Shown one piece after another: positions 1-9,057 of a stretch of DNA of 42,462 bases (its first letter is position 1; each line of letters begins with the position of its first letter). This DNA is from CAZPQN01 sp964588795 (lineage in GTDB: Bacteria > Fidelibacterota > UBA2242), in assembly GCA_964588795.1 (NCBI GenBank), contig CAZPQN010000020.1:1-42462 (forward strand). Reading direction: 5' to 3'. Below the pieces are notes generated by a model. The model had not been told where the DNA came from. It searched no databases and worked only from the letters and a program-made list of their open reading frames with translations. A program made the translations under genes and the position numbers.

Positions 1-2
1 TC

Positions 3-30
3 AAAAAAATTCCCCGATGCTTGCGTCGGG
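3..30 (-). terminator. Rho-independent terminator for the minus-strand operon
   Basis: Read on the minus strand, CCCGA and TCGGG arms (plus positions 26-30 and 13-17, extended inward by GC and wobble pairs) form a hairpin, followed a few bases later by seven T (plus positions 3-9 are A). It lies about 210 nt beyond the stop of the M3 peptidase gene, so it probably ends that transcript. The sequence could also be a short extragenic palindrome. Confidence 0.55.
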
Positions 31-241
31 ATAGTTCATTGATAACAATAATCGTGTTCTACAATTTTCTAATATTCTGACAGCTTAACAAAAAGTAGGT
101 TTTGCCCCTCAGATACGTGGTATAGCATCAGCCTTTTTCGTTTTCGAATGCTCGATACGATTTAAAAAAATACTATGTCACATTCTGGGAATTTGAAGAC
201 GTCCAATCAGTGAAGCCAATAACGTCATCAGTAATGCGCGA

Positions 242-2338
242 TTATTTTAGTCCTCTCCTTGTTAGTAAAGCGTCAATTTTCGGCTCCGCACCGCGGAAAC
301 GTTTGTACAGAACCATGGGGTCTTCGCTTCCGCCTCTGGCTAAGATATTCTCGCGGAACGCCTTGGCGGTTTCCGGATCGAATATGCCTTTCTCCTCGAA
401 AGCCTGAAACGCGTCGGCGTCCAATACCTCAGCCCAGATGTAGCTGTAATACCCGGCAGAATAACCGCCAGCGAAAATATGCTGGAAGTAAGGGCTGCGA
501 TAACGCACTACGATTTCCGGCATGAGTTTGATCCGTTTCAGGGCGGCGTTTTCAAATTCCGTGACATTCTGGATTTGGGCGGTGTTCAGGGTATGCCAAT
601 CCATGTCAAGATAGGCCGCGGCCAGGAATTCGACGGTCTCGAATCCCTGATTGAAGAGGTTGGATTGTTGAATCTTTGTAATCAGCTCATCCGGAATCGG
701 TTCACCGGTTTGATAGTGTTTGGCGTAGGATTTCAGAACTTCGGGATGAGTCGCCCAGTTTTCCATGATTTGCGAGGGTAGTTCCACAAAATCGCGCGGC
801 ACGTTGGTGCCGGTGAGTTTGGCATAGGTGCAGTTGGACAGCAGATCGTGCAGGGCGTGGCCCAGTTCGTGGTAGAGAGTTTTGGCTTCTTCGAGCGTGA
901 GCAGGGAGGGTTTTTCCGGGGTCGGGCGGGTGAAATTGAACACATTGACATTAATCGGTGTGATCATTTGGCCTTTTAGGCGATACTGCTCGCGCAGAGA
1001 GCTGGACCAGGCGCCGGACTTTTTATCGTCGCGCGGGAAATAGTCCACATACAGGACGCCGATATGTTTCCCGTCGGCTTCGCGGACCTCGAACACTTTT
1101 ACATCGGGATGATATTTGGGAATGTCAGCACGCTCGGTGAAGGTAATGCCCCACAGTTTATTGGCGACGTCAAAAGCCCCCTGGCGTACGTTTTCCAAGT
1201 TAAAGTAAGGACGCAGGAGTTCGTCATCCAGCGCATACTTCTCCCGACGCAGTTTTTCGGCATAATACCACCAATCCCATGGTTGAATTTTGAGATTCTG
1301 TCCTTCTTTTTTTGCGATGGCCTGGAGTTCCTTGACTTCCATCTGGGCGCGCTGCAGTGCCGGAGCCCAGAGCTGATCGAGTAATTGATAGACGCGAGCG
1401 GGATTTTTGGCCATATTTTCTTCGAGCACGAAGTCCGCATGCGTGCGGTACCCGAGCAGGTTGGCACGTTCAACGCGCAGAGCGGCGATCTTGGCTAAGA
1501 CGGCTTTGTTGTCGTACTCGTTGTTGTTCGCACCGCGGTTGATGTAGGCCTTAAAGATTTTTTCGCGCAGGTCGCGCCGGTCAGCGTACTGCAGAAACGG
1601 GATCATGCTGGGCTTTTGAGTGGTAAAAACCCATTGACCGGTTTTACCACGCTCCTTGGCGGTCTCCGCGGCGGTGGCGATTACGTCGGCCGGCAAACCA
1701 CTGAGATCGGCGTGGTCGCAGATGACTAATTCATAATTGTTAGTTTCTTTGAGTACGTTCTGTCCGAATTTCAGAGTCAGGAGGGCGAGTTCCTCATTGA
1801 TGGCGCGCAGACGAGCCTTACCGGCTTCGTCCAGGTTGGCGCCGCCGCGCGTGAAGTCGCGATACCATTCCTCAAGCAGGGTGGCCTGCTCGGCAGTCAA
1901 CTGCAGTTTGTCTTTCTGTTCGTAAACGGTTTTGATACGTTCGAAAAGTTGGACGTTCATCAATATATCATCACTGTGTTTGGAGAGCAGGGGCGCGATT
2001 TGCTGAGCGAGTGCCTCCAGGGTGTCGCTGGTGCGAGCGGAGAGCAGGTTGTAGAATACGGCACTTATCCGGCTAAGCATCTCGCCAGTTTCGGTCAGGG
2101 CGACGACGCTGTTTTCAAAAGTGGGTGGCGCGGAGTTATTAATAATGGCGGCGATCTCAAGGCTGTCCTGTTTCAAGCCTTCCTGGAAAGCCGGCAGGAA
2201 GTGCTCGGTTTTGATCTGTTCGTAAGGCGGTGTGGCGAAGGGTGTTTTCCATTTCGCAAAAAACGGATTGTCCGGCTGACGACTGCAGAAAAGCAAACCG
2301 AGTATCGTGAGTGCTCCGACCGCGAGAATTTTTTTCAT
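242..2338 (-). CDS. M3 family zinc oligopeptidase (Dcp/OpdA-like), envelope-anchored
   Basis: 698 aa, the usual length for M3 peptidases (peptidyl-dipeptidase Dcp / oligopeptidase A), which cut short peptides with one catalytic zinc. The zinc motif HELGH is at residues 490-494, with the third ligand probably E519 in FVELPSQ. Near the C-terminus the glycine/tyrosine-rich segment GGYSAGYYSY matches the family's substrate-binding tyrosines. The N-terminus has a hydrophobic signal followed by C18 (context LLFC), so the protein is probably a lipoprotein or secreted, although F before the Cys is atypical for a lipobox. The start is supported by AAAGGA upstream. It lies 122 nt after the aminotransferase gene on the same strand and may share its transcript. 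Family assignment is secure; Dcp versus OpdA specificity is not resolved. Confidence 0.93.
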   Translation of the reverse strand: MKKILAVGALTILGLLFCSRQPDNPFFAKWKTPFATPPYEQIKTEHFLPAFQEGLKQDSLEIAAIINNSAPPTFENSVVALTETGEMLSRISAVFYNLLSARTSDTLEALAQQIAPLLSKHSDDILMNVQLFERIKTVYEQKDKLQLTAEQATLLEEWYRDFTRGGANLDEAGKARLRAINEELALLTLKFGQNVLKETNNYELVICDHADLSGLPADVIATAAETAKERGKTGQWVFTTQKPSMIPFLQYADRRDLREKIFKAYINRGANNNEYDNKAVLAKIAALRVERANLLGYRTHADFVLEENMAKNPARVYQLLDQLWAPALQRAQMEVKELQAIAKKEGQNLKIQPWDWWYYAEKLRREKYALDDELLRPYFNLENVRQGAFDVANKLWGITFTERADIPKYHPDVKVFEVREADGKHIGVLYVDYFPRDDKKSGAWSSSLREQYRLKGQMITPINVNVFNFTRPTPEKPSLLTLEEAKTLYHELGHALHDLLSNCTYAKLTGTNVPRDFVELPSQIMENWATHPEVLKSYAKHYQTGEPIPDELITKIQQSNLFNQGFETVEFLAAAYLDMDWHTLNTAQIQNVTEFENAALKRIKLMPEIVVRYRSPYFQHIFAGGYSAGYYSYIWAEVLDADAFQAFEEKGIFDPETAKAFRENILARGGSEDPMVLYKRFRGAEPKIDALLTRRGLK

Positions 2339-2460
2339 GATGGATTCCTTTCGAGTTTAGGTATCATTGTATTTGAATCGTATAAAGTTAATAATCGTAG
2401 CATGATGCTTATTTATCGCACCAATCTAAAAAATGTTGTTTTACGAAGCATTATTTATCT

Positions 2461-3939
2461 TCAAACGGCTTTAAAAGTCGCCTTGAGGTCGATGATCGAA
2501 GGCGACGGAGAGCAGGGTTCGTACTCGCCTGTATGAGGATTCAGGCAATAGTCCTGACACCAGACAGCGTGATTTTCCATGACTTGTCTGACAGCCGTGG
2601 CGATGTACCGCACCTCGGATTCGGTCAAAGTGGGATGGAGCGAAATGCGCACCCAGCCGGGTTTGGCGCTCAAATCACCGCCGTCAATGCGCTTGGTGAT
2701 GGCTTTGGATTGCCGGGCATCGAGGTGCAAAAGCACATGTCCGTATGTACCGGCGCAGAGGCATCCGCCGCGCGTTTGAATGCCGAAACGGTCGTTCAGC
2801 AAGCGCACGATCAAATTATGATGCACCACCGGCGAATAAAAGGAGACGAATCCGAGGCGCTGACGATTCTGGGATTCGAGGATCTGCAAGTCAGAAATGC
2901 GGCTGAGTTCATCCATCAGGATTTCGGTCAGATAATGTTCGCGGGCCAGGATATTGGCGGTGCCCATTTCCTGTTTGAGCAAAATCGTCAGTGCGGCGCG
3001 GATCGCCTGTAGAAAGCCGGGAGTGCCGCCGTCCTCGCGAACTTCGATGTCTGGATAAAAACGATGCTCGCCCCAGGGATTTGTCCACAGCACGGTACCC
3101 CCGCCAGGCTGGTCGGGGACGGCGTTGTCGTAGAGTGATTTGTCGAAAAGAAGCACGCCGGACGACCCTGGTCCGCCGAGAAATTTGTGCGGCGAGAAAA
3201 AAATCGCATCTAATTTATCAGCCGGATTGGGTGGATGCATATCGATGGTCACGTAAGGCGCTGAGGCTGAGAAATCAATGAAACATAATCGTCCGAATTC
3301 GTGCATAATGCCGGCCATGGCGTGATAAGGGGTAATGATACCGGTGACGTTCGAACAGGCGGTAAAAGAGCCGATAATCGTTTGGCGCTCCTGATTCAAG
3401 CGCAGGATTTCGCGCAGGTGCTCTATGTTGGGAGTGCCGTCTGCTTTTTTACACAGCAGGACGACCTCGCCGCAACATTCTTCCCAGGTGGTCTGATTGG
3501 AATGATGCTCCATGTGTGTCAATATAATCAGCGGTTTTTCGGAGGGCGAAAGTTCGACCCGATTCTTGACTTTGTCCGGGACGCGCAGTCCCAAAATCCG
3601 CTGGAATTTGTTGATTACCGAAGTCATCCCGAATCCGGCAAACAGCAAAACGTCATCCGGCCCGGCGTGGACATGTTGTTTAATAATCTGGTGAGCTTGG
3701 TGATAGGCGTCAGTCATGACCGTGCCGGTCAGGGTGGTTTCGGTATGCGTATTGGCAACGAAAGGTCCGAGGGTATGGGCGATATAATCTTCGATTGGGC
3801 GATAAAGCCTGCCGCTCGCCGCCCAATCGGCATACAGAATCGGTCGGCGCCCTGCCGGAAAATCATATTCGTGGTCGTCACCGATAATATGGCGACGGAA
3901 TTTCTGAAAATGCTGTTCGAGTTTGCGTTGGTCCGACAT
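2461..3939 (-). CDS. Class V aminotransferase, SufS/cysteine desulfurase-like
   Basis: 492 aa PLP enzyme of aminotransferase class V (cysteine desulfurase / selenocysteine lyase superfamily). The Schiff-base lysine is K252 in SPHKFLGG, and an upstream HMEHHSN segment matches the cofactor-stacking histidine region. A cysteine in the SufS-type context RxGxxCA is C395, preceded two residues earlier by C393. Known SufS enzymes are about 410 aa, so this protein is long, with an 80-residue excess spread over an N-terminal extension and a Cys-containing C-terminal tail. No sufB/C/D/E or iscU lies nearby, so a role in Fe-S assembly is not supported by context. The genome encodes selA/selB at 36-40 kb, so selenocysteine lyase activity is an alternative, not shown. 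Confidence 0.82.
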   Translation of the reverse strand: MSDQRKLEQHFQKFRRHIIGDDHEYDFPAGRRPILYADWAASGRLYRPIEDYIAHTLGPFVANTHTETTLTGTVMTDAYHQAHQIIKQHVHAGPDDVLLFAGFGMTSVINKFQRILGLRVPDKVKNRVELSPSEKPLIILTHMEHHSNQTTWEECCGEVVLLCKKADGTPNIEHLREILRLNQERQTIIGSFTACSNVTGIITPYHAMAGIMHEFGRLCFIDFSASAPYVTIDMHPPNPADKLDAIFFSPHKFLGGPGSSGVLLFDKSLYDNAVPDQPGGGTVLWTNPWGEHRFYPDIEVREDGGTPGFLQAIRAALTILLKQEMGTANILAREHYLTEILMDELSRISDLQILESQNRQRLGFVSFYSPVVHHNLIVRLLNDRFGIQTRGGCLCAGTYGHVLLHLDARQSKAITKRIDGGDLSAKPGWVRISLHPTLTESEVRYIATAVRQVMENHAVWCQDYCLNPHTGEYEPCSPSPSIIDLKATFKAV

Positions 3940-4164
3940 CCTTTGTCTGAGAAAAAATACTCCGAATTCGAGGTTTAATTTAGCAAAAATCAGCTATGCA
4001 GGAACGGAAATGTTTGCAGACACCGCGAATCCATCAGATTGCCATCAGGGTTATGACTTTAATGATGCGAATTGGATATATCGAGCTGAGCTGATAATGC
4101 TCGGTGGAAGAGCCGGTGATTTACCGCTTGTCAATCCCCCTGAAATTAGTAACTTTTAAATGTT

Positions 4165-5784
4165 ATGAAGACTGAGAATGCGATGAGGGTAATGATTAAA
4201 ACCGGATTCTGCCTGGTGGTTTTTTTCGTCCGGCTGTGGGCGACAGAACCCCTGCCCGCTGACAGTCCGGAATATTACTTTCGATTCAAGCTGAGCGACC
4301 GCGCAGAGCTGGCCAAACTGACGCGGGTGATCTCAATTGACAATGTGCGCGATCAGATTGTTTACGCTTATGCTAACCGTTCTGAATTTGCGGAATTCGA
4401 AAAGCTTGGTTATGCCTGCGAGGTGCTTCCGCATCCGGGGACGCTCTATCATCCCGTGATGGCGAAGTCAGTCAGCGAGGTCCAAGATTGGGACAGGTAT
4501 CCCACCTATGAGGCTTATGTTGCCATTATGAATCAGTTCGCTCAGGATTTTCCAGCGCTCTGCAGGATGGAACCAATTGGATTCACCGTACAGGGACGGG
4601 AACTCTTGGCCGTCAAGCTCTCCGACAACGTCGCCAATAATGAAGCCGAACCGGAAGTGTTCTATACCGCAACAATGCACGGCGATGAAACCGCCGGCTG
4701 GATGTTGATGTTGCGGTTAATAGACTCGCTGTTGAGCGGCTACGCGGAAAGCCCGCGAATCCGGAACCTGCTCGACAATGCCGAAATCTGGATCAATCCA
4801 CTCGCCAATCCTGATGGAACTTATCGCAATGGCAACAGCACGGTTTTCGGAGCAACGCGCTACAATGCCAACGGGGCGGATTTGAACCGGAACTTTCCTG
4901 ATCCTGAAAAAGGCGCGCATCCCGACGGACGGGTCTGGCAGGCTGAAACGATGGCGATGATGGATTTTGCCACTCAACATCACCTGGTGCTTTCGGCCAA
5001 TTTTCACGGCGGGGCAGAAGTTGTGAACTATCCCTGGGACACCTGGGCACGTCCCCATCCGGATGATCAGTGGTTTCAGACTATTGCCCGCCGCTATGCG
5101 GACATCGTGCATCTCAATAGCGCACCGGGTTACATGGACGATCTGAACAATGGCATTACCAATGGTTACGCCTGGTACGAGGTCAAAGGTTGTCGTCAGG
5201 ACTGGATGGTTTTTGAACGGGGAAGTCGCGAGACGACCATTGAACTCTCCGCTGTCAAGCTCATCCCGGAAACGCAGATAAATTTGTACTGGCAGTACAA
5301 CCGCGATGCTTTACTGGGCTATTTGGAAAACGTTTTTTCCGGCATTCACGGCACAGTCATGGATAACTTAGGGCGCCCTTTACCGGCTAAGATCACTCTG
5401 GTGGGACATGACACCGAGATGGATCGCTCGTGGATTAGCACCGATACCACCAATGGAGATTTCTATCGTTTTTGTGCGCCGGGAAATTATACCGTCGTGG
5501 CGCAAGTTGGAAATTTACCCGCGTTACTGTACGAAAATGTGACTGTCGCGGATAATCTGCGAACCACCTTGGAGGTCAGGTTTTCTCAGCTGGCCCTGGG
5601 CGACGTCAATAATGACGGACAGCTGGATGTTCGCGATGCGGTGGTGCTGACCGCCTTTTCGTCGCAAAAACTCGTCCCTGATCCCCAGCAGAAAATCAAC
5701 GCCGATTGGAATTTTGACGGAGAAATTGATTACCAGGATGTCAGGAATTTAATTGAATATATATTGGGGAATACGCGAAAATAA
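4165..5784 (+). CDS. Secreted M14 zinc carboxypeptidase with C-terminal dockerin module
   Basis: 539 aa. A hydrophobic signal segment ends near WATEP. The peptidase domain (about 105-385) carries the M14 zinc ligands H172 and E175 (HGDE), H281 (FHGG) and the catalytic Glu E360 (TIELS); the NPDG and LNRNFPDP segments are typical of the family. Next comes a carboxypeptidase-regulatory-like beta domain (about 390-475, GTVMDNLGRPLP) and then a dockerin-like pair of calcium loops from G479 (GDVNNDGQLD, then DWNFDGEIDY). It probably trims peptides outside the cell and may dock to a cohesin or be retained through the dockerin. In-frame ATGs at 4183 and 4192 give a more typical signal peptide, so the start is uncertain. 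It is divergently transcribed from the aminotransferase. Confidence 0.92.
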   Translation: MKTENAMRVMIKTGFCLVVFFVRLWATEPLPADSPEYYFRFKLSDRAELAKLTRVISIDNVRDQIVYAYANRSEFAEFEKLGYACEVLPHPGTLYHPVMAKSVSEVQDWDRYPTYEAYVAIMNQFAQDFPALCRMEPIGFTVQGRELLAVKLSDNVANNEAEPEVFYTATMHGDETAGWMLMLRLIDSLLSGYAESPRIRNLLDNAEIWINPLANPDGTYRNGNSTVFGATRYNANGADLNRNFPDPEKGAHPDGRVWQAETMAMMDFATQHHLVLSANFHGGAEVVNYPWDTWARPHPDDQWFQTIARRYADIVHLNSAPGYMDDLNNGITNGYAWYEVKGCRQDWMVFERGSRETTIELSAVKLIPETQINLYWQYNRDALLGYLENVFSGIHGTVMDNLGRPLPAKITLVGHDTEMDRSWISTDTTNGDFYRFCAPGNYTVVAQVGNLPALLYENVTVADNLRTTLEVRFSQLALGDVNNDGQLDVRDAVVLTAFSSQKLVPDPQQKINADWNFDGEIDYQDVRNLIEYILGNTRK

Positions 5785-5829
5785 TACTTTTCAATCTGGT
5801 GGAATTTGATTAACGTAAGACCAGTTTCT

Positions 5830-6510
5830 ATGGTACGTTCTATCGTTATTATTATCCTGATGCTTGGTTTGCAGACTTGCGCGACGCATCCCACGATCAG
5901 CCCGATTCCGCTGAAAACTGACCAGGTCTATACCGGGGTGACGATTTCCGCGGAAAATGTTGTTCCGGTTTTCGTTTATCGCAAGGGATTAAGCGAGAAG
6001 AGCGATTTCGGTATTCGGATCGGACTCCCGTTGTATGGCACCGGCATTGATTATTCGCGCCTGATTTTCGACCGCGGACGTTTTTTCGATGTGGTCAATT
6101 TCAGTTACTCGCTCAATCCTAATGCTAATCTCGATGTGACGTACTACTCGATTCGCACCCTGCCCGCCAAACCGAAAAATGCTTTGTACAATGGATTTCG
6201 CATCATGTGGATTCCGCATGGCATTCTGAAAGGTAGCAGTATCCGGGTTGGTTTTCTGGGAGGCGTTTCGATTGCCCAGAAAGTCAGTGTCGAGGTGGGT
6301 TACTTCCATGATTTCGATCGCGGTCAGCCCATCGAATATTTGTTCAGTCTCAAACCGAAAAATCCGGCGCGCTATCCGGCAACGACCGAATACGGGTTTC
6401 CCAGCGAGTACTCCCGGCTGACCGGGCTGTCGTTCCAGGTGGCCCTTAGTACAAAAATTTTCGAGAAGAAACCCGCCAAATCCAAACCGGTAAAAAAAAC
6501 CGGCAAATAA
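5830..6510 (+). CDS. Hypothetical envelope protein, possible lipoprotein
   Basis: About 226 aa from the ATG chosen here. A TTG at 5806 would add eight residues and has a GGTGG sequence 5 nt upstream, so it is a real alternative. The N-terminus is a hydrophobic signal ending LQTC, a loose lipobox. The rest alternates short polar and aromatic stretches (VVNFSYSLNPNANLDVTYYS; GVSIAQKVSVEVGYFHDF), which suggests a beta-sheet envelope protein, and ends in a Lys/Pro-rich tail. It follows the M14 peptidase by about 45 nt and is probably co-transcribed. I do not recognise a family. Confidence 0.7.
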   Translation: MVRSIVIIILMLGLQTCATHPTISPIPLKTDQVYTGVTISAENVVPVFVYRKGLSEKSDFGIRIGLPLYGTGIDYSRLIFDRGRFFDVVNFSYSLNPNANLDVTYYSIRTLPAKPKNALYNGFRIMWIPHGILKGSSIRVGFLGGVSIAQKVSVEVGYFHDFDRGQPIEYLFSLKPKNPARYPATTEYGFPSEYSRLTGLSFQVALSTKIFEKKPAKSKPVKKTGK

Positions 6511-6536
6511 CGCCCGCCAAATTAAAAAAGCCGGCC

Positions 6537-6551
6537 TGCCTGCCGCAGGCA
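6537..6551. repeat. Short GC-rich extragenic palindrome
   Basis: TGCCTGC and GCAGGCA form a perfect 7-bp inverted repeat around one central C, between the stop of the hypothetical gene and uvrB. It resembles interspersed palindromes found in many Gram-negative intergenic regions. It is not followed by a T-run, so it is a poor terminator. The remaining bases up to uvrB at 6667 show nothing else I can support. Confidence 0.5.
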
Positions 6552-6666
6552 AGTACGAGGCTTACAATGCGCCGGCATTCAGTTAATCATAAAAACCGTT
6601 CGATTGTGAAAAAATACTCGGGAAAAGCTTTGCCTGAAGTCCGGAAAGAATCTAAATTCCCACGCT

Positions 6667-8688
6667 ATGGATTTGTTTAAATTAGTCACTAATTTTTCTC
6701 CGACGGGCGATCAACCGCAGGCGATCCGGGAGTTAACCGAAGGGTTGCGCCGCGGCGAAAAGTTCCAGACTCTGCTCGGCGTAACCGGCAGTGGCAAGAC
6801 TTTCACCATGGCCCAGGTCATTCAAAATGTTCAGAAACCGACGCTGGTGATTTCGCACAACAAAACCTTAGCGGCGCAACTATACGGCGAATTCAAGGCA
6901 TTTTTTCCGGAAAATGCCGTTGAATATTTCATCTCGTTCTATGATTATTACCAGCCGGAAGCATATTTGCCGGTCACCGATACCTATATCGAAAAAGACT
7001 CGTCGATTAATGATGAGATTGATAAACTCCGCCTCAAGACCACCGCTTCGCTGATCAGTCGGCGGGATGTGATCGTCGTTGCCAGTGTTTCCTGCATCTA
7101 CAGCATTGGTTCGCCGGAAGAGTACAGCCGTTATATCGTAATGCTGAAGAGGGGAATGCGTCTCGGAATCCGCCAGCTGTTTGGGCAGTTGGTGGACATT
7201 TATTACGCTCGCAATGATATTGCCCTTGAACGGGGCAAGTTTCGGGCGCGTGGTGATGTGGTGGAGGTCCGTCCGGCTTACGAGGATTTCGGCTACCGCG
7301 TTGAGTTTTTCGGGGACGTCATCGAGAGAATCTATACTTTCGATATACTCACCGGCGAAATTATCCGGGAACAGGAAGCCATCGTCATTTTTCCCGCCAA
7401 ACATTTCATTTCATCGGAAGAAACGGTCAAAAATGCGCTGCAATCCATCGAAACGGAACTGGAGGAGCGCCTGCGGGAGTTACGCACCGCCGGTAAATTG
7501 CTTGAAGCCCAGCGCTTAGAGATGCGCACCCGCTTTGATCTCGAGATGATCCAGGAAGTCGGCTATTGTAGCGGCATCGAAAACTACTCGCGGCATTTCT
7601 CGTGTCGCAAACCCGGTGAAGCCCCGTATACGCTTTTTGATTTCTTTCCCAAAGACTATTTATTGATTATTGATGAATCCCATGCCACTTTACCGCAGTT
7701 GAGGGCGATGTACAACGGTGACAGGTCGCGCAAGGAAGTGCTGGTGGAGTATGGTTTTCGCCTGCCATCGGCATTAGATAACCGTCCGTTGAAATTTCCG
7801 GAATTCGAGCAGAGAATCGGACAAGTGGTTTTTGTTTCCGCCACGCCCGCTGATTATGAACTGGAAAAATGCCAGGGCGTCGTGGTGGAACAGATCATCC
7901 GACCCACCGGTTTGCTCGATCCGGAGATCGTCATTAAGCCGAGTGTTCACCAAATCGATGACCTGATCAATGAGATTGTAGCCGTTACCGATCGGAAAGA
8001 GCGGGTACTGGTTACGACGCTTACCAAGCGTATGGCGGAAGACCTGGCGGAATATCTTAAGGGCATGGGTTTGCGAGTGCGGTATCTGCATTCCGAGATC
8101 AAGGCTTTGGAGCGCGTCGGCATTTTACGCGACCTGCGTCTCGGCAATTTCGATGTTCTGGTCGGTATTAATCTCCTGCGTGAAGGGCTTGATCTTCCGG
8201 AAGTCTCCTTGGTCGCTATCCTCGACGCAGACACCGAAGGCTTTCTGCGCTCGGAGCGCTCGCTGATGCAGGTTTCCGGACGGGCCGCGCGCAATATCAA
8301 CGGCAAAGTGATTTTCTATGCCGATGCGGTCACCGATTCGATGCACAAGGTCATCGAAGAAGTCGACCGACGGCGCCGACTGCAGGACGAATACAATCGT
8401 CAGAACAACATCCAACCACACACAATTTATAAATCCATTGATGAGGTCTTGCTGACCACAACTGTTGCTGATGTCAAACTTCCCGAATACAAAACTACAG
8501 TCAGTCCTGCGGAAAAGTATCAGCATCAAATGGATGAAAAGGAGCTGATCGAATTACTGCGCAAAGAAATGCTGACGGCAGCAGAGAATTTGGAGTTTGA
8601 AAAAGCCGCCGAACTGCGCGATGAAGTTGCACGACTCAGCGGCAGGAAAAATCATCTCAGCAGAGCAAACTTGGACGAAGCCCAATAG
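6667..8688 (+). CDS. uvrB: Excinuclease ABC subunit B (UvrB)
   Basis: 673 aa, the standard UvrB length. UvrB is the damage-verifying helicase-like subunit of nucleotide excision repair; it is loaded by UvrA and recruits UvrC. Walker A GVTGSGKT is at residues 38-45. The beta-hairpin region with its aromatic run YDYYQPEAY that inserts behind damaged bases follows, then a DESH helicase box and the helicase motifs (LREGLDLPE; QVSGRAARN). The C-terminal UVR helix pair (ELIELLRKEM..AAENLEFEKAAELRD) contacts UvrC. The upstream ribosome site is weak. The gene stands alone and converges on the STAS gene with an 18-nt gap. Nothing abnormal was seen. Confidence 0.98.
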   Translation: MDLFKLVTNFSPTGDQPQAIRELTEGLRRGEKFQTLLGVTGSGKTFTMAQVIQNVQKPTLVISHNKTLAAQLYGEFKAFFPENAVEYFISFYDYYQPEAYLPVTDTYIEKDSSINDEIDKLRLKTTASLISRRDVIVVASVSCIYSIGSPEEYSRYIVMLKRGMRLGIRQLFGQLVDIYYARNDIALERGKFRARGDVVEVRPAYEDFGYRVEFFGDVIERIYTFDILTGEIIREQEAIVIFPAKHFISSEETVKNALQSIETELEERLRELRTAGKLLEAQRLEMRTRFDLEMIQEVGYCSGIENYSRHFSCRKPGEAPYTLFDFFPKDYLLIIDESHATLPQLRAMYNGDRSRKEVLVEYGFRLPSALDNRPLKFPEFEQRIGQVVFVSATPADYELEKCQGVVVEQIIRPTGLLDPEIVIKPSVHQIDDLINEIVAVTDRKERVLVTTLTKRMAEDLAEYLKGMGLRVRYLHSEIKALERVGILRDLRLGNFDVLVGINLLREGLDLPEVSLVAILDADTEGFLRSERSLMQVSGRAARNINGKVIFYADAVTDSMHKVIEEVDRRRRLQDEYNRQNNIQPHTIYKSIDEVLLTTTVADVKLPEYKTTVSPAEKYQHQMDEKELIELLRKEMLTAAENLEFEKAAELRDEVARLSGRKNHLSRANLDEAQ

Positions 8689-8706
8689 GATTTTTGTTCC
8701 ATCCGC

Positions 8707-9039
8707 TCAGATCTTATTGACCGCTGTGACGAGGTCTTCGGTGATGGTCAATAGATTGGTAAAACCGCAGATATTGAATACTTCTTTGATGGAAGGTATC
8801 ATGTTGCACAGCACCATATTGCCGTTCAATGACTTAGCCTTTTTAAAAATCATCAGGATGAGGCGTAGTCCGGAGCTGGAAATATAGGCGAGCTTGGCGC
8901 AATCGAGGATTAATTTTTTATTTTCCGGAGCAAGCAGAGGAAGAATTTTCTTCTCTACTTCCGAGGCCGTTACAGTATCCAACCGACCTTCCAGGTCTAC
9001 GACCGTGATCCCGCTGATGGTTTTGACATTGATTTCCAT
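8707..9039 (-). CDS. STAS-domain anti-sigma factor antagonist
   Basis: 110 aa, a single STAS domain of the SpoIIAA/RsbV type. The phosphorylatable serine region is AYISSSGLRLIL, preceded by the beta strand LILDCAKL. In this family the unphosphorylated antagonist binds an anti-sigma kinase and releases its partner; phosphorylation by the kinase stops this. The partner kinase is almost certainly the gene 18 nt upstream on the same strand. No PP2C phosphatase or sigma factor is linked, so the released target is unknown. Confidence 0.93.
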   Translation of the reverse strand: MEINVKTISGITVVDLEGRLDTVTASEVEKKILPLLAPENKKLILDCAKLAYISSSGLRLILMIFKKAKSLNGNMVLCNMIPSIKEVFNICGFTNLLTITEDLVTAVNKI

Positions 9040-9057
9040 GAAAAACGCTCCTATTTA

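Noticed and set aside
3923..4159. 78-codon plus-strand frame between the divergent aminotransferase and carboxypeptidase genes
   Set aside because: It begins inside the aminotransferase start region on the opposite strand, has no clear ribosome site and no recognisable sequence; the region more likely holds divergent promoters.
5989..6552. 187-codon minus-strand frame opposite the hypothetical envelope gene
   Set aside because: It lies almost entirely antisense to a plus-strand gene with a good signal peptide and its product has no family-like features.
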